DNA of 64,000 nt from Tubulanus polymorphus (GCF_964204645.1 NC_134035.1:5952501-6016500); one strand, 5' to 3'; positions 12,114 through 23,539 are shown, counted from the first letter of the stretch. Notes: a model not told the origin generated them from the letters alone. Numbers and translations are program-made.

Positions 12114-12247
12114 TAAGCTGTGATCACACGAGCGTTTTGGCCCGGGCCCCAAATTTTGCCCGTGCCAAATCTGACCCGAGTGGTTTGCGTGTGAACGCGC
12201 TCTCTTATGGCACGGGTCAAATTTGACTTGATCCGTGCCGATTCGGC
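12114..12247 (-). mobile_element. MITE family A, internally deleted copy
   Basis: It begins TATAAGCTGTGATCACACG and jumps from the left subterminal region directly to GTGGTTTGCGTGTGAACGCG, so the centre of the element is missing. The right end is truncated near GATTCGGC. Confidence 0.6.
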
Positions 12248-13325
12248 TATAATAACATCGTGTAACGAGACGTACGAGAAATTTCAGTAATAAATCTATA
12301 CGGTCAATTTCACGAGGAGATTCTAAAACTCTTAGATTGCTGTGGTTTCTGCACAGATTCGGTTTATCTTAAATCGATTTAGAAGATACTCGTGAAACTG
12401 AACCCTGGTTTTAAGTCATACAAATCTTTAGGGCAGCACCAGCGTTGTACACTCGTGAAAGATTTAAGTTCACTTTGGTTTAACTCTTGAGCCAAATCCT
12501 TTCTCAGAAATGTGCGACAGGATCTAGTTCCATAGTGGTAATGAGAGAGTTAACTCTGCATGAGTTGAAATTACCGGTAGGCCTGGTTCATTTCCAAGGA
12601 TTTAACTCGAGTGTCAAATCTTGATTCATAACACTGTGAAACTGGGTTCTAAAAATGAATTAAACTATTTAAGAGTCAAACCTAAAACGGCAACTGTAGA
12701 ACCGAGTGGTGCTGTTGCGTGTGCCTAGTAGGAATAGGAAATTAGCTACTGCGAAGGTTTGAGCTGTAACGCGGCCCGGATTTAACGCGGTTGAGATGAA
12801 TATCAATAATGATAAAGTAGGGATTCAAGAAGAGAGTGTGTAATCTAAGATGTGAGGGAATTTGATCGGGGCGAGGGGGAGAGGGTGCGCAATGGCATGT
12901 TGATTATCTTATTAAAAACAAACAGTATCGGGATTTACTTTTCGCGATCGGTCTTTTAACCGTTGACGTTCATTCAATTTAATAAGTTAAAACAAAGTTA
13001 ACCCCCAATGAATTGTTCCGTATAACCAGTCCAGGCGTATACACATATTTTCGATCCATCCGATTTGGAAATATTTCTATGTTAAAGTTTCTATCAATAT
13101 GGAAAACCTGTTAAAATCATCAAAGCGTTGGTCGATCGATATCTTACGGGATATTACGATTGATCGGCACAAAGTGATATCAAAGTTTCATTACATGAGT
13201 ATTTGGCAAATCTCTCTGAACTATTCGATACTGATTGCCACGCGAAGCCCCGAAGCTCATTAAATGTAAATTTCACTCTTGATAGAATCCTAAACACGCG
13301 TTAAAAGGCGAACTAAAAGTCTTAC
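12248..13325. other. Intronic sequence, no gene seen
   Basis: Includes GTGAAACTGAACC/GGTTTTAAGTC-type motifs near 12.3-12.7 kb in both orientations, which may be a diverged foldback repeat. No reliable coding frame. Confidence 0.35.
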
Positions 13326-13386
13326 CTAAAGGAACATATTCGACGAGCAGATAAACTAAGATAATCCAGAGATAATGTACTTCCAT
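13326..13386 (-). CDS. Signal-peptide first exon (1a) of a Ly6/uPAR gene
   Basis: On the minus strand ATG at 13386-13384 opens a 61-nt frame encoding MEVHYLWIILVYLLVEYVPL, then one base before the donor GTAAGA. This is a compact signal peptide with a hydrophobic core ending at a small residue. The phase-1 donor joins exactly to the exon at 4300-4446, giving ...VPLG-LSIMCYEC, where cleavage would leave the Ly6 domain at the mature N terminus. A TATA-like element lies about 135 bp upstream. A second exon of the same design lies at 22034-22103, with the same phase and clear nucleotide similarity around TGGATTA.CTTAG.TTAT. They are either alternative first exons or first exons of tandem paralogs. 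Confidence 0.7.
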
Positions 13387-13520
13387 GATATACGACCGAT
13401 ATCCATCGCAGTTAAGATGAAACTTACAGCGGGCTTCAGAGCGACATCGCGCCGCACAGTATTGTCGCGTTCGCTCGTTCGCGTACGCGCGGGTTTCACC
13501 ACCACGACGGACTGGTGCTG

Positions 13521-13526
13521 TTTATA
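13521..13526 (-). promoter_or_regulatory. TATA box candidate for first exon 1a
   Basis: TATAAA on the minus strand, followed downstream by a CpG-rich stretch (13440-13515) leading to the signal-peptide exon. A start site about 30 bp downstream would give a short 5' UTR of roughly 100 bases. Position and sequence fit, but there is no transcript support. Confidence 0.4.
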
Positions 13527-13739
13527 CAGATGTTTTACTCGTTGTTTGAGTGGTTGAATATTGAATATAACTCATTGATTCGAATTGATTATAAAATAAG
13601 CGAATGATATAAAGATTTCTATACATGGCGGTATACAACTATTGATTAAACATTCTGAGTTCGGGTTGTAACGAGAAGATACCAATACTCTCAGAATGGA
13701 GTAGAGTCGGAAATGTGTTCTTGAGCTAGTAGCTAATTC

Positions 13740-13774
13740 GACGTTTCGACTATATTCTAATAGTCATCTTCAGG
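13740..13774 (-). ncRNA. Hammerhead-ribozyme-like hairpin, minus strand
   Basis: The minus strand reads CTGAAGA (fits CUGANGA), an unpaired T, a stem GACTAT/ATAGTC with a TAGAAT loop, then GAAAC and GTC. This is the central order of a hammerhead core. Related copies at 27459-27487 and 28399-28434 have different stem bases but conserved pairing. Hammerheads of this sort are known in Penelope-like retroelements. A full stem I/III could not be confirmed. Confidence 0.45.
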
Positions 13775-15959
13775 AATACTAGAAACTTACAAACTTATAC
13801 AGCGCAGCATATTATTCTTGTATATATCAACACGAAAACCATAGTTGCAACGGGTAATTTTGATAACATAATTTTGACCAGTTTTCGTCAGGTTGATGGC
13901 AATATACTGGTTGTGGCCACCCTCTTGTCAACTCTTAGAATCATTCGTAGGCTGCTGTTTAACTTTTAAAAGCATTCCAATTTCCAAATCAAACCCTCCG
14001 TTTCGTTCTCGGGAGGTTTGGAAAGGGACAAATAGCAATAAATGTCAAATCAAATCAATAAATCTAACAAACAAATTAAAAATTGTTTTTTCAAGATTAA
14101 AAAAGATTTGTGAAAAAGTCATTACGATGTGATAAATAGTTTCTCTGTTGGGTGGTTTCAAACTGCAGTAATGCATCCGGCGGCTTAAGGCTTTACCGCT
14201 TAACGACGCCATATATTCGACTACCGGTAGCTTCAAATTCCAAACGAGCTCTCTAAGTTGATCGCAGTTTCCAATCTAAACATCACGACCAAGTCAGATT
14301 GCGGTTAATATCTGTCACGGCCAACTGATCGCCGGATGAATGAATCAAGAAATTTGTAGCGCTTATTAGCGGCTGCCCACCTTATTAATCTATCGTATAT
14401 GGAATCGCTTTCACTCTCGCCCGCGCCGATACCGCAGTACACGCGGATTGCAATAACATCGCGGATAATATACGGAATCGTTACCAAGTTATGGAACTAA
14501 ACGCAAGACTTCAATTTTCCAGTTGAACGCTCTCGATACAGGCGCAGTCAGTCTGCGACGTGGCTGCGTATGAATTGGTAAGGAACGTTGATCTGTCTTA
14601 TCGTACTGACATAACTGTCAATAACAGCCATGAATAACAGCACATGGGTGGCTATTAGTCAACCATCCGGGACCGTCGTGTTTCCCCTTATTGCTATATG
14701 TCAACACAGCACACCGCCACTCCAGTTGCGCTTCTCTACGCAAAAATTCTGCATCGAATTAACGGAAAGGAAGCGTTAAACCGGTTTTAACGTGGCGTCA
14801 AAACGAAAAACTGGTTTTAACGTGGCGTTAAAACGAAAAATGTAGAATAAGAAAAATATTGGCGAGTGCCACTTTTTTTTAATGTGGCCCGAATCAGACA
14901 CCATAGAAAAATGTGCAAAATGAGTCATAAAAATGGCAAGAAATTCGTGTTTGTTAAGAAAGTATTATCATAGGTTAGGACTGGTTGACAGCACACAATG
15001 AGTGGGCAACAGACAATCCTACAACGCGTCTCGACCAGACTGGACCAAAATGTCAAACATCCAACCGACACAAAGTGCAATCAGTTAGAAAATAATATTG
15101 TAAAATGTTAAATAGCAAAGGTTATTCTCAATCTATACGAGTACGGAAGATGTTGAAAAGGGCAAAATGTGCAAATCGTTGTTGTTAAAAGAATACGGGA
15201 TGGACTCGCAAAGACGAATTGCTGTAGCAAAAATTGCATTAATACCCGCAGGACATTTCCGTTCAGAAAACTTTTTACCGAGTACAATTAAAGATTAGAG
15301 ACTGTTATTTTAAAGAGCCTAATGACGGCACTTTTCTTTCGTATAGAAATTTCTTTCTTTTCTTTAGATAATTTTCTTACTGGCTGTAAGAAAAGCCCCC
15401 GATACGCATTTACGGTGTACCACAAAGTAGTTGTTTTCAAACGATAATTTCTGTACCCTGGAGAGAGTCAGATCTATCTTACACGAGTCTAGACTGAAAG
15501 TCTATCCTCCGAAATTGAGCCGCGGATAATGTGTTAGCCATGGTCATTTTCTTTATCCCGGGGATTTCCGAGGTATTTGAGTTGTGACAGGAATTACAGA
15601 AACAGACAGGGAGAAAGAGAGAGAGGCGACGATAGTTCGAAGGAAAAAATACGCTACGCCAAACGATGATCACAGATACCGATTGATTTATTGACGTCAG
15701 CAACAAAAGCTTTCGAGCATCAGCAACTGCAGCGTCAATACCCGACAAATCGATCAACGCGGCCGTTAACAATCCTCTCCCCCCTTAAGATACGACTTTT
15801 ACTTGAAGTAAGTGGTAGAATATATTTCTCGTTAGTGTAAATCGTGCAAATATATCATAGATCACGTGTTTACTGGGCACTGATTATCTCGGGCTATTCG
15901 CGATCCCGACGTGTGGCAAAGGAAAATGTATTACTTCCGCTTATAGAGCGGATGTACAC
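13775..15959. other. No gene seen; one short tandem duplication
   Basis: Positions 14775-14838 hold two near-identical 30-bp units (GGTTTTAACGTGGCG...AAAACGAAAAA). A short CFCNSCHN frame on the minus strand near 15.6 kb resembles a Ly6 end but lacks the rest of the domain. Otherwise the stretch is AT-rich with no supported gene. Confidence 0.4.
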
Positions 15960-16115
15960 TTGCGTGCAATTCTGGATAGGGATCCATAATTCTGGACTCG
16001 GTAGCTCGACAGTTCGGGACCCGTTTCCTCATTTTCTGGACTCAGTTCCACAGTTCTGGGGACAATTGCACAGTTCTTGACCCAGTCTCACGGTTCTGGA
16101 TCCAGTTCCATAATG
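15960..16115. repeat. Degenerate about 22-bp tandem repeat
   Basis: Imperfect units built on CAGTTCTGGACCCAGTTCCA occur about six times. Confidence 0.55.
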
Positions 16116-16369
16116 GACCTTTGAAAAAGGCCTATTGAGGTAACTCTAACTGACAACTAATAAATATTGATGTCTGATTAGGGAAAGCTATCTACTAAAT
16201 TATCAACAGAATGAAGAAACCAAATTGATTAGACTGCGCCAAGTCAGAATCAATTTCAGACCAAATTATCCACAAATAAAAGCTTTTTTGATGTTGATTG
16301 CCGCTTTTTGCTAGGTCTAATTTCTAGGTGTAATGAAGTGTCGTTTTGAGTTCGCATTTCGCAGGGTTT

Positions 16370-16775
16370 TTGACACGTTAAAACCATTACAAACATGTTT
16401 ATATACATTACCTTACGCGTTATCTATGGGGTTCTGTGTGAGTCGATGTGCGCTACGAATTTTGGCATTTATTTTGTAATTAAATGTATTTCATGACTCA
16501 TATTTAATTTTTGACGGATTTCAATAATCATTTTCTCGAGGATGTGCACAACGTCATCAATATATTTGGGCTAGATTGGTTGCCGGTCAATCTAATTCAA
16601 TTATCGATATTCAAATCCGAAATAGCTTTATTGAACCTTAATATTATATGATAATTTATCTTGTATTATATATTGTCGACAATATCAAGCAACATATATG
16701 TATATGTGCGTTATGTTTCGCCTATATAGGTGTCAATAAACCTTCCAACTAGTTTTCTTGTTCACACGCGCATAT
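16370..16775 (+). mobile_element. Dispersed repeat family B, copy 3
   Basis: The longest plus-orientation copy. It adds the TATTGTCGACAATAT palindrome and a GTGTCAATAAACCTTC end that match the inverted start of 5785-6215. No coding frame. Confidence 0.6.
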
Positions 16776-17458
16776 GGCCTACCGATGTATGTTACTTGTG
16801 AAATCTGATAAACTAATTCCAGCTACCGCCTTGTCCGTACGTATATACATAAAACGTTCGTCTGTCTGCCGTCGTATATTTTCGCGACATGCGTTTTTCG
16901 ACTAACGAGATTCGATATATCTAACGAGCAACTTTCTTGATCTTCTTTGTCGACATTTTTATTAGATGATGATCCCTACATAATATAGTTTATGTTACCG
17001 TGTTGCTATTAGTTCAAGGCGGCTGGGTTTCACCATTACCAACAAGCGAATGCAGTCTTTTGGAAGTTGACATCCTCTCTTTGCCGATTGTATTCGTTGC
17101 CTTATTTCGTTCTTATTAGTTTCAGCGCTTCTTTCTGTTTGTATTTCAAGTCACTGGATTTGTCTGTCGTCGAGTTTCCGCGATGGTTATCTGACTGACG
17201 ACGAGCGCGAGTATAGCAATCGCCGGGTTGCGTTGGTCTATATATAAATACAACAGCGACATTACAACATCGCGTATTCATTAAAGCACTAATAGGGGTA
17301 ATAATGATAGTAGTAATATTCTCTATATTAATACGTCACGTTCACACATAAAAGACGTCCCCGTTCACATTTTGTATCCCCCATGTTCGGCGTGATTTCA
17401 CGGGCTGTATTAACAAACCATATAATCATCATTTCGATTCTGAGCCGTCTGAGACGGA
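16776..17458. other. No gene seen
   Basis: Mixed sequence without supported coding or structural signals. Confidence 0.4.
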
Positions 17459-17890
17459 GAGAAAGATGAGAAAAGGGAGATGGAGAGGGAGAGGGGAGAA
17501 AGGAGAGAGGGAAAGAGGAGGAGAAAAAGGAGAGAGGAGACATGACAGAGGAGGGGGAGAGGGAAGAGAGGGGAAAGAAAAGGGGATATGTAAAGAGGAA
17601 AGTGAAGAGAATGGGGAGAGAATGGGGAGAGAGGAGAGCCCGGGGAGAGAGACGAGGCTAAGGAAAGAGGGGAGAGGAGAGAGAGGAATGCCCGGGGAGA
17701 GAGAGGAGAGAGAGGAAAGAGGGGAGAGGAGAGAGAAGAATGATGAATGCCCGGAGAGAGAGGGATAAGAGAGTGGAAAGAGGGGAGAGGAGAGAGAGGA
17801 ATGCCCGCGGAGAGAGAGATGAGCGAGAGTAAAGAGGGGAAAGGAGAGAGAAGAATGCCCGGGGAGAGAGAAGAGAGAGATGAGAGTGGA
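17459..17890. repeat. GA-rich minisatellite
   Basis: About 430 bp of purine-rich sequence. From about 17690 it becomes a tandem array of roughly 50-70 bp units, each holding GAATGCCCGGGGAGAGAGA, GAGAGGAAAGAGGGGAGAGG or variants. Open frames on both strands are repeat artefacts. Confidence 0.75.
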
Positions 17891-19701
17891 GTGATTATGG
17901 TTTGTAGAACTAGCCTCGTCCATTTGTATCAAACGATTTATCATCGTGATTCTTGAGATTAATGAGTAACATCAGAAAACCTAATCTCACCCGACGTCTA
18001 ATGACCACATGTGTCGTGGTGAGGCTTGATTGTGCTGAATATGAGTGAGTGGGTGTGGATGGATTAGCGAGAAACCGTCTATCTGCAACGGTTACGTCTC
18101 TTGGATCTTGTCAGTAAGAAGTTGATTATGCTTGCAACTTTTTTGATAGAGAATTTGGCCTACATTTCATCCCACATATAGGTCTATATATGGGCGTAGG
18201 CCAACCTTTCTGCGCTTTTAGTCACTTAATATGATCAGGTATAGACCTATAGTGTGTTCAAAAAAAGTGAACGCCGCTTTGTATTTTTTCAACGACGGAT
18301 AAACTGCATTTATTGGGAATTTTCATAGAATAACCGTAGGATTTTAACAACATGTCCACGAAATATCTTAGAGATCGGTTGCGAATCGTATCATAAAACG
18401 CAATATAAAAACTGCACAATTCAAGAATATGAATTACTAGCTCAAGGAAACATTTCGACTTAATTCCTTATCTCCTAGTGTCGCGAGCACGAATGAAGAT
18501 ATAGGATAGAGAAATATACCCCGGTTGTTTTTTTTTACCAACATGATAGATGAGTTACTGACTCTGCAGTCGGGTATCTCTAAATTAGGAGTTCTCTCTA
18601 AATTAATCCTATTTAATTCCATATATTTGATTGATTCGCCGAATGTTCGACGAGGTTTTATATTTCGTGCTCTCGTTCGGGTCGTACGTGATTTATGAAT
18701 TGCTAAATCAAATACGCAAATTAAATCGTTGACTGGTAGGTAGAATGCGCGTACACAGCGGTTACTGCACGCTCGTCGCTGTCGATATCAGAAAGGAAAG
18801 ATTATCTTCTTTTATCAGTTGAAATGCGTGCACACACTTTGTCATGCCATCGATCATTCGGATTTTTCGCATGCGCAACGAAGACATTCACAACAGCCCC
18901 TTCCATCTGGCAACAGCAGCAGCCAGTATACCGTCGCGGTATCCATTTATCATTATTCCCTCATTTAAAAGTCACCAGTCGTCCATCTTACTTTTTCTCA
19001 TCCTTTCTGCTGAACAGATTTTTGCTATTTAAACGTCGCGACGAGCCGTTACCATCAGTCAAAAACTACTGTGCCGCTTGTGTCCTGAAATAAGAGAGCA
19101 GCAATCGGCTTTCTTCGTCTCAGATTCTTGCCATAAGACTTTTGCGAATTCCTTCCATTTGGCAACTGCTCATTTGCCGATGCGACCAACATTGCCACCC
19201 GACCATGTTCGCTCTATATTGGTGAAGCAAACACAACCCATGCGTCTTATCTTATATATTATATCTTATATCATCTTATCTAGTCTACTCATAGACTTTT
19301 GCCATTTGATTTTTTTGGTAATCGTTCCATCAGCTCAACTGTCGTCACAACCGGTATTGCCACAATCTTTGATCGGTAACCATCATTCTAAAATAGTATC
19401 TTTTGATACCGCGGAATGTGATCTTCTGTTATACGTGTGTGGTCTACGAAACGTCGATATTCTGAACCCAAACTGAAAGTGACTCCGGCTGTTCGCGATT
19501 CTGTTTAGAACCGCCATAGATATCGAGTTGTCTCTCAATAAGATACCGTTTTAGGTTTCTCGGATGCAAAGCACACGTCAGATGTAATGCACTGCTTTCT
19601 CCATAATCGGAACAACATCCAAACATCTGACGCTTCCACATCACCAAGAAATCGATCGAAGAGACCTGGATCTAGTTCTACCAGCTGTGAGTTAGAACAG
19701 G
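17891..19701. other. No supported gene
   Basis: Contains two related stretches near 18.87 kb and 19.13 kb (TGC.(C)A.(A)AAGAC.TT.(A)C...TTCCAT.TGGCAAC) that look like a decayed duplicate of a coding-like segment. See the rejected zinc-finger reading. Confidence 0.35.
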
Positions 19702-20042
19702 GATCATCCTCACCCGGTAGGGATTCGAACCTGATGGCATCGAGACTTGCCACGGTACGAAACCTTGCCACACTAGACCGAGTGTGTAGCTACACGCGCA
19801 GCTTAGATGATGTCTCGTTAGAATATCCCGTTTTATTTTAGCCCGGGTTTTCCGCATATATACTAGTTCTTCCGTAGAATTTACCGCAGCGATTATACAA
19901 CGAGCAATCTCATTGGTGCCGCAAGTTTTCGCGCGGCAAAGCTGCGCATGTACCTGCGCACCCGGTCTACTGTGGCACGGCTTCGTGCCGTGGCTGAGTG
20001 TAGCGATGCCATCAGGTTCGAAACCCTGCCAAGGGATGATGG
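19702..20042. mobile_element. Inverted-repeat element with tRNA T-arm-like termini (family C), copy 2
   Basis: It starts ATCATCCTCACCCGGTAGGG and ends CCAAGGGATGATGG. Both termini contain the GGTTCGAA.CC box B-like string. The interior shares GCCGCAAGTTTTCGCGCGGC, GCTGCGCATGTACCTGCGCA and GACCGAGTGTG with copy 1, in the opposite orientation. Confidence 0.65.
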
Positions 20043-20191
20043 CTAAAATCAGTTCATTCACAATCGGAATGTCTAGCGAGTCCGGCGACGAACACTGGAC
20101 AGAACCTGGCGATCAAACATTAGCGGACTAGTTAGACTGTTTCATCATATGGTTCGAGATATTTCAAAGTGAATTTGCTTGTGATCGATCG

Positions 20192-20330
20192 CTAGTTATT
20201 TTCTCCCCGAGCGTCCAGTAATAGATCATGTTGTTGGAGGTATCGTTCCGTGTCATTGTCTACTTCCAGGTCGTACCCGTTCAACTCGCAGCTCGTCTGC
20301 ACCTTCTGCACGTAAAGAGCCATAACTAGC
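20192..20330 (-). CDS. Unrecognised terminal exon (45 codons)
   Basis: The minus strand has an acceptor-like CAGATTTTAG followed by a clean frame LVMALYVQKVQTSCELNGYD, then LEVDNDTERYLQQHDLLLDA and RGENN, ending at TAG. The composition is strongly protein-like: mixed acidic and basic residues, one Cys, no repeats. The frame starts in phase 2. The sequence sits between two MITEs, so its 3' UTR and 5' intron would both hold transposons. No family was recognised and no upstream partner exon was found with confidence. It may be the end of a minus-strand gene or a fragment of one. Confidence 0.4.
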
Positions 20331-20369
20331 CTAAAATCTGCAGCGTACGGGCTTAGTTTTTATCCCGCG

Positions 20370-20681
20370 CAAGCCCGTAGCCAGGATTTTGAAAGGGGTG
20401 TTCTTAAATTTAGAAGAGGGGACTTTGACATGTTTTGTATCATTCAAAAGCAAGTACCGCCAGACACGCCCAAAAATCCTTACTATTCTCCAAGCATCTA
20501 GTGAATATTTTACTCACACTCAAACGTCAGTCATTGGCATCGTATTGTGTTTCTACTAATGCTAGTAGGATATTCGTTTATAACTGTTACCAGAAGATGT
20601 GAAAATTTGAATCAAAAATTTTATTCTAATGAAATTATAAAGGGCACTTTCTAAAAAGGGGCGTTCGTTCGTACGGGCCTG
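20370..20681. mobile_element. hAT-like MITE
   Basis: The left end CAAGCCCGTAGCCAGGATTT and the right end TTCGTACGGGCCTG form a short inverted terminal repeat (CARGCCCGTA). The flanks share CCGCG but no clean 8-bp duplication. No transposase. The left acceptor of the exon at 20192-20330 lies 39 bp away. Confidence 0.45.
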
Positions 20682-22033
20682 CCGCGTATAGCCACGATTG
20701 ACCTGATCTTCTGCCTGCCAGATATATAGATAGTTCTTAGGTTATCTTCATCGGAGAGAGATGAGATTGCGATTTCCCTAATCCTTCTTAAGAGGGAAAA
20801 ACGTCTTCGTTAGGTTCCGCGGCAGGTTGTGCGCGGCGGGCGGTCCGGTAATCCGTTGCGTCAATATTCTGCTACAGCTGTATCGCAGTATACGTAATAC
20901 AACGCGAATAATCAGCAAACACAAATTAATTGCCCGGTGAAAAAATCGGTGTGGTGAACAACTGCTCCAAGAAGTGACGATTTCTATACGAAAAGTTTTT
21001 ACAGGATGTCGCATTTTGTTCTTACGATAGAACTCGCTTCATTCGGACGACTATGGATTGCGCCCAGATTTCTTCGAATTAAGTAAAACCAGAATTATGA
21101 AATATATGATAGTTTACATGGTTCCGGGTTAAATGGAGCAAATATTTCAATGCGAATCAAGTGGAAATCCGGATCGAGAAATCCGAATCGAACGAGGTCT
21201 AATTGTAAAATTCTAAAATTTTAAATTCGGATAAAATCGCGAGTAAACAACTGTTGACAAATTACTGACGTTCATGCGAAGTTGTGTTGCCCAAATGCCT
21301 ATATGTTGCCCTATATGTTGTATCGAGCATGCCCTATATCGTCTCTCCGTATTGGCCCATATTTCACATATATGACCTTCGTTGAAAATATGGCGGTGGT
21401 GTTACTGCTAATGAATTTATATTCAATTCCCCGCTCTCCGAATATCCATCGCGCTGCCCGACGAATCTATATTTTAACCACCGAAACGAAGACTAATGTC
21501 GCGAACAAGTATTTTATATTCCGACGGAGATAGCGGTGTATGCGCGTTGAGCACGCTGCGGAACCGAAACAGAGAAAAATGCCAGAAAAGATAATGTAGT
21601 AATTGATGTGATGTATTCCGTGTTCGCCAGAGCGTTTGCGTCCGAGAGACGCCGCTGAGAAAAATCTCAAATTATCTGCAGAAATATTCGCTTAATTATG
21701 GCTATATTTGTTAGATTTTAGCTTTAAATTCTTCGAATTTTGCGAGTTTACATCCGAAATTTTGGTATTTGAAAACGATATTTCTAAAGATAGAATGCAG
21801 AATTATAGATATTTCTAAAACTCTTAATTCTTAATTTAATAAATGAATTAATTCTGTTCACTCTGATTTAAAAAAGAAAAATGAAAAAAAGAATTCGTGC
21901 GTATGATTCTGATATTCCGATCCACTCGAGATGGATATATATTCAAACGCGTTAGAAATCTTTTTTCAGATTCCAGAGGAGATATCTTTTTTTCCTAAAT
22001 GTTCGACGATCGTGATAAAAAAACAGTACTTAC
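20682..22033. other. No gene seen
   Basis: AT-rich. Short frames after a TTTTTACAG acceptor at about 21002 (plus strand) are too short to support. Confidence 0.4.
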
Positions 22034-22103
22034 CCCGCGCGCATAATAATAAGAATTCGCATATCAAATAAGCTAAGGTAATCCAGATGCGTTGTTGAAC
22101 CAT
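22034..22103 (-). CDS. Signal-peptide first exon (1b), related to 13326-13386
   Basis: The minus-strand ATG at 22103-22101 opens a 70-nt frame encoding MVQQRIWITLAYLICEFLLL then CAR, leaving one base before donor GTAAGT. It is a hydrophobic signal peptide with the same W-I-x-L...Y-L...E pattern as exon 1a and the same phase-1 exit. Joined to 4300-4446 it would give ...CARG-LSIMCYEC. The two first exons share nucleotide blocks, so they arose by duplication. No second set of Ly6 domain exons was found between 13.4 and 22 kb. An alternative promoter of one gene is therefore favoured over a complete paralog, but a degenerate paralog cannot be excluded. Confidence 0.6.
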
Positions 22104-23027
22104 GATAAACGATAGTTATCATCATCCATATCAGAGCAATACGCGGATTATCGATACCGATACATCGCACTTATCATTTCTAATCAACAGATCGATGAAT
22201 ATTGCGTGCGCTGGTGACGCGCGACACGTGTGTGAATTTCAAATTCCAATAACGCGTCAGTTCGCGCGAGCTGTGAGCGCAGTTGTATGTTCGCTGGTAT
22301 TGAAATGTATATTATTTCTACTATTACGAATAGTCAGATATTTAGGATTGTGTGTCGGTTTTAGAAGAGAACTGCGGTCTCGAGAGGTTTTCAAGCACTT
22401 GTAGTCTAATGGAGGTACACGCAAGCACACCGGTACCGCATCAAGTCTCGCGACTCTCTCTCCCTCATCCCAATCTAAACCCGCCTATCCGTGCACGCAG
22501 AGTATTATATTACTAGATAATATTCTCTTTTCGTTTTATAAGTCGCTTTTTTGTTGTTACATTTACCGCGTCTGCTTAGTCTGAAATATCGATAGATTCC
22601 CAGACGGTTTCTAACTCATCATCCATTAGTTTCTGATCCCTTCCCGAGAAAAACATCGACATCAAGTATTTCGATGATAAGTTGCCTCCGTCTACATTAG
22701 CGCGCAAAACGTGCCGCTCTCAAAGCGATGTTGGTCTTTCTTCGGTAAAAAACACATTGAACCTTTACACGTCATATCGCTTCTATTGTTTTGTATTTCT
22801 TCGAATTCATTGCGCAAATTCTTCACTGTATTATGTTCTCGATAGATTTGTTAGCGTCGTGGAAATACTTTCAGCTATAAAACGTCTCAACATTTCGTCA
22901 ATTTAATTCAATTACTCATTCTTATTTCTTTATCGCGTATTTTCTGTAAATTCGTTTTCGGCATAGACAGATCAGTTTCAAATTCTCGTATGTGTCTCGT
23001 CAATGACAGAACCGCGCACTATGTAAA
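22104..23027. other. No gene seen; upstream of first exon 1b
   Basis: The first 300 bp upstream of exon 1b (minus orientation) are CpG-containing and could hold its promoter, but no TATA box is evident. Confidence 0.35.
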
Positions 23028-23128
23028 ACCGCAGTCCCGTTGTCGAGACTTGGTCTTAAATCTCGAGATTGGTTTTAAGCTGTCAGATGGTCTCATACTG
23101 GTCTTAAATCTAAGCCACGACTATGGAA
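23028..23128. mobile_element. Diverged copy of the GTCTTAA MITE (family D)
   Basis: Contains ACTTGGTCTTAAATCT, GATTGGTTTTAAGCTGTCAG and ACTGGTCTTAAATCTAAGCC in the order seen in the intact copies at 38929-39068 and 39448-39588. The termini are eroded. Confidence 0.45.
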
Positions 23129-23206
23129 TTCGGAAACATATATAAGTCTACGAAGAAATGGATGTTTTCTCCGGTCCCTAAGCGCTGGTTCGTAGCGCTG
23201 TAGCCG

Positions 23207-23380
23207 TCACGGTTTTCGCACTATCGTGAACAGAATGTCTTTTCTGTTGCAGTGCGACTCGACTATATTAGGATGCGGACGTCCACGTTCTGAATAACTG
23301 CAATCCATCAAGTTGTTTAGAACGATTTCTCTTGTGTCTGCCACGGATCTGATCATATCAGAAATGTCGCGCTGAAACTC
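23207..23380 (-). CDS. Unrecognised exon-like frame (57 codons)
   Basis: The minus strand has a TTCGAAAACAG acceptor-like site followed by EFQRDISDMIRSVADTREIV, then LNNLMDCSYSERGRPHPNIV and ESHCNRKDILFTIVRKP, ending at TGA. The composition looks like real protein: amphipathic helix-like start, two Cys, basic tail. An in-frame TGA lies just upstream of the acceptor, consistent with an exon edge. It sits next to LINE remains, so it could be a host terminal exon or a retroelement-derived frame. No family is recognised. A chance open frame of this length is not rare. Confidence 0.3.
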   Translation of the reverse strand, partial: EFQRDISDMIRSVADTREIVLNNLMDCSYSERGRPHPNIVESHCNRKDILFTIVRKP

Positions 23381-23539
23381 CTGTTTTCGAAGGTCACAAC
23401 TTCATTCCGCATAGCCGTGTATTAGCAAATTCGATCATGATATCTAGAATGATATTGGCCTTGAAAATAGAAATAATCCACTCAGATGGAATCGATCCTA
23501 TTCGGATGGGATAAGATTATGAATTTGTATAGTGTCCTG

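Noticed and set aside
15479-15772. CFCNSCHN frame resembling a Ly6 C-terminal exon
   Set aside because: No other cysteines upstream, wrong Cys-Asn spacing and no hydrophobic GPI tail.
17328-17956. Open frames of up to 171 codons on both strands
   Set aside because: GA/CT-rich minisatellite artefacts.
18824-19476. Zinc-finger-like reading (CHKTFANSFHLATAHL) and a related upstream stretch
   Set aside because: The first Cys of a CxxC pair is missing, the His spacing is wrong and the frame is interrupted. At most a decayed duplicate.
21002-21090. Short plus-strand frame after TTTTTACAG (MSHFVLTIELASFGRLWIA)
   Set aside because: 26 codons only, another frame is equally open, no partner exon.
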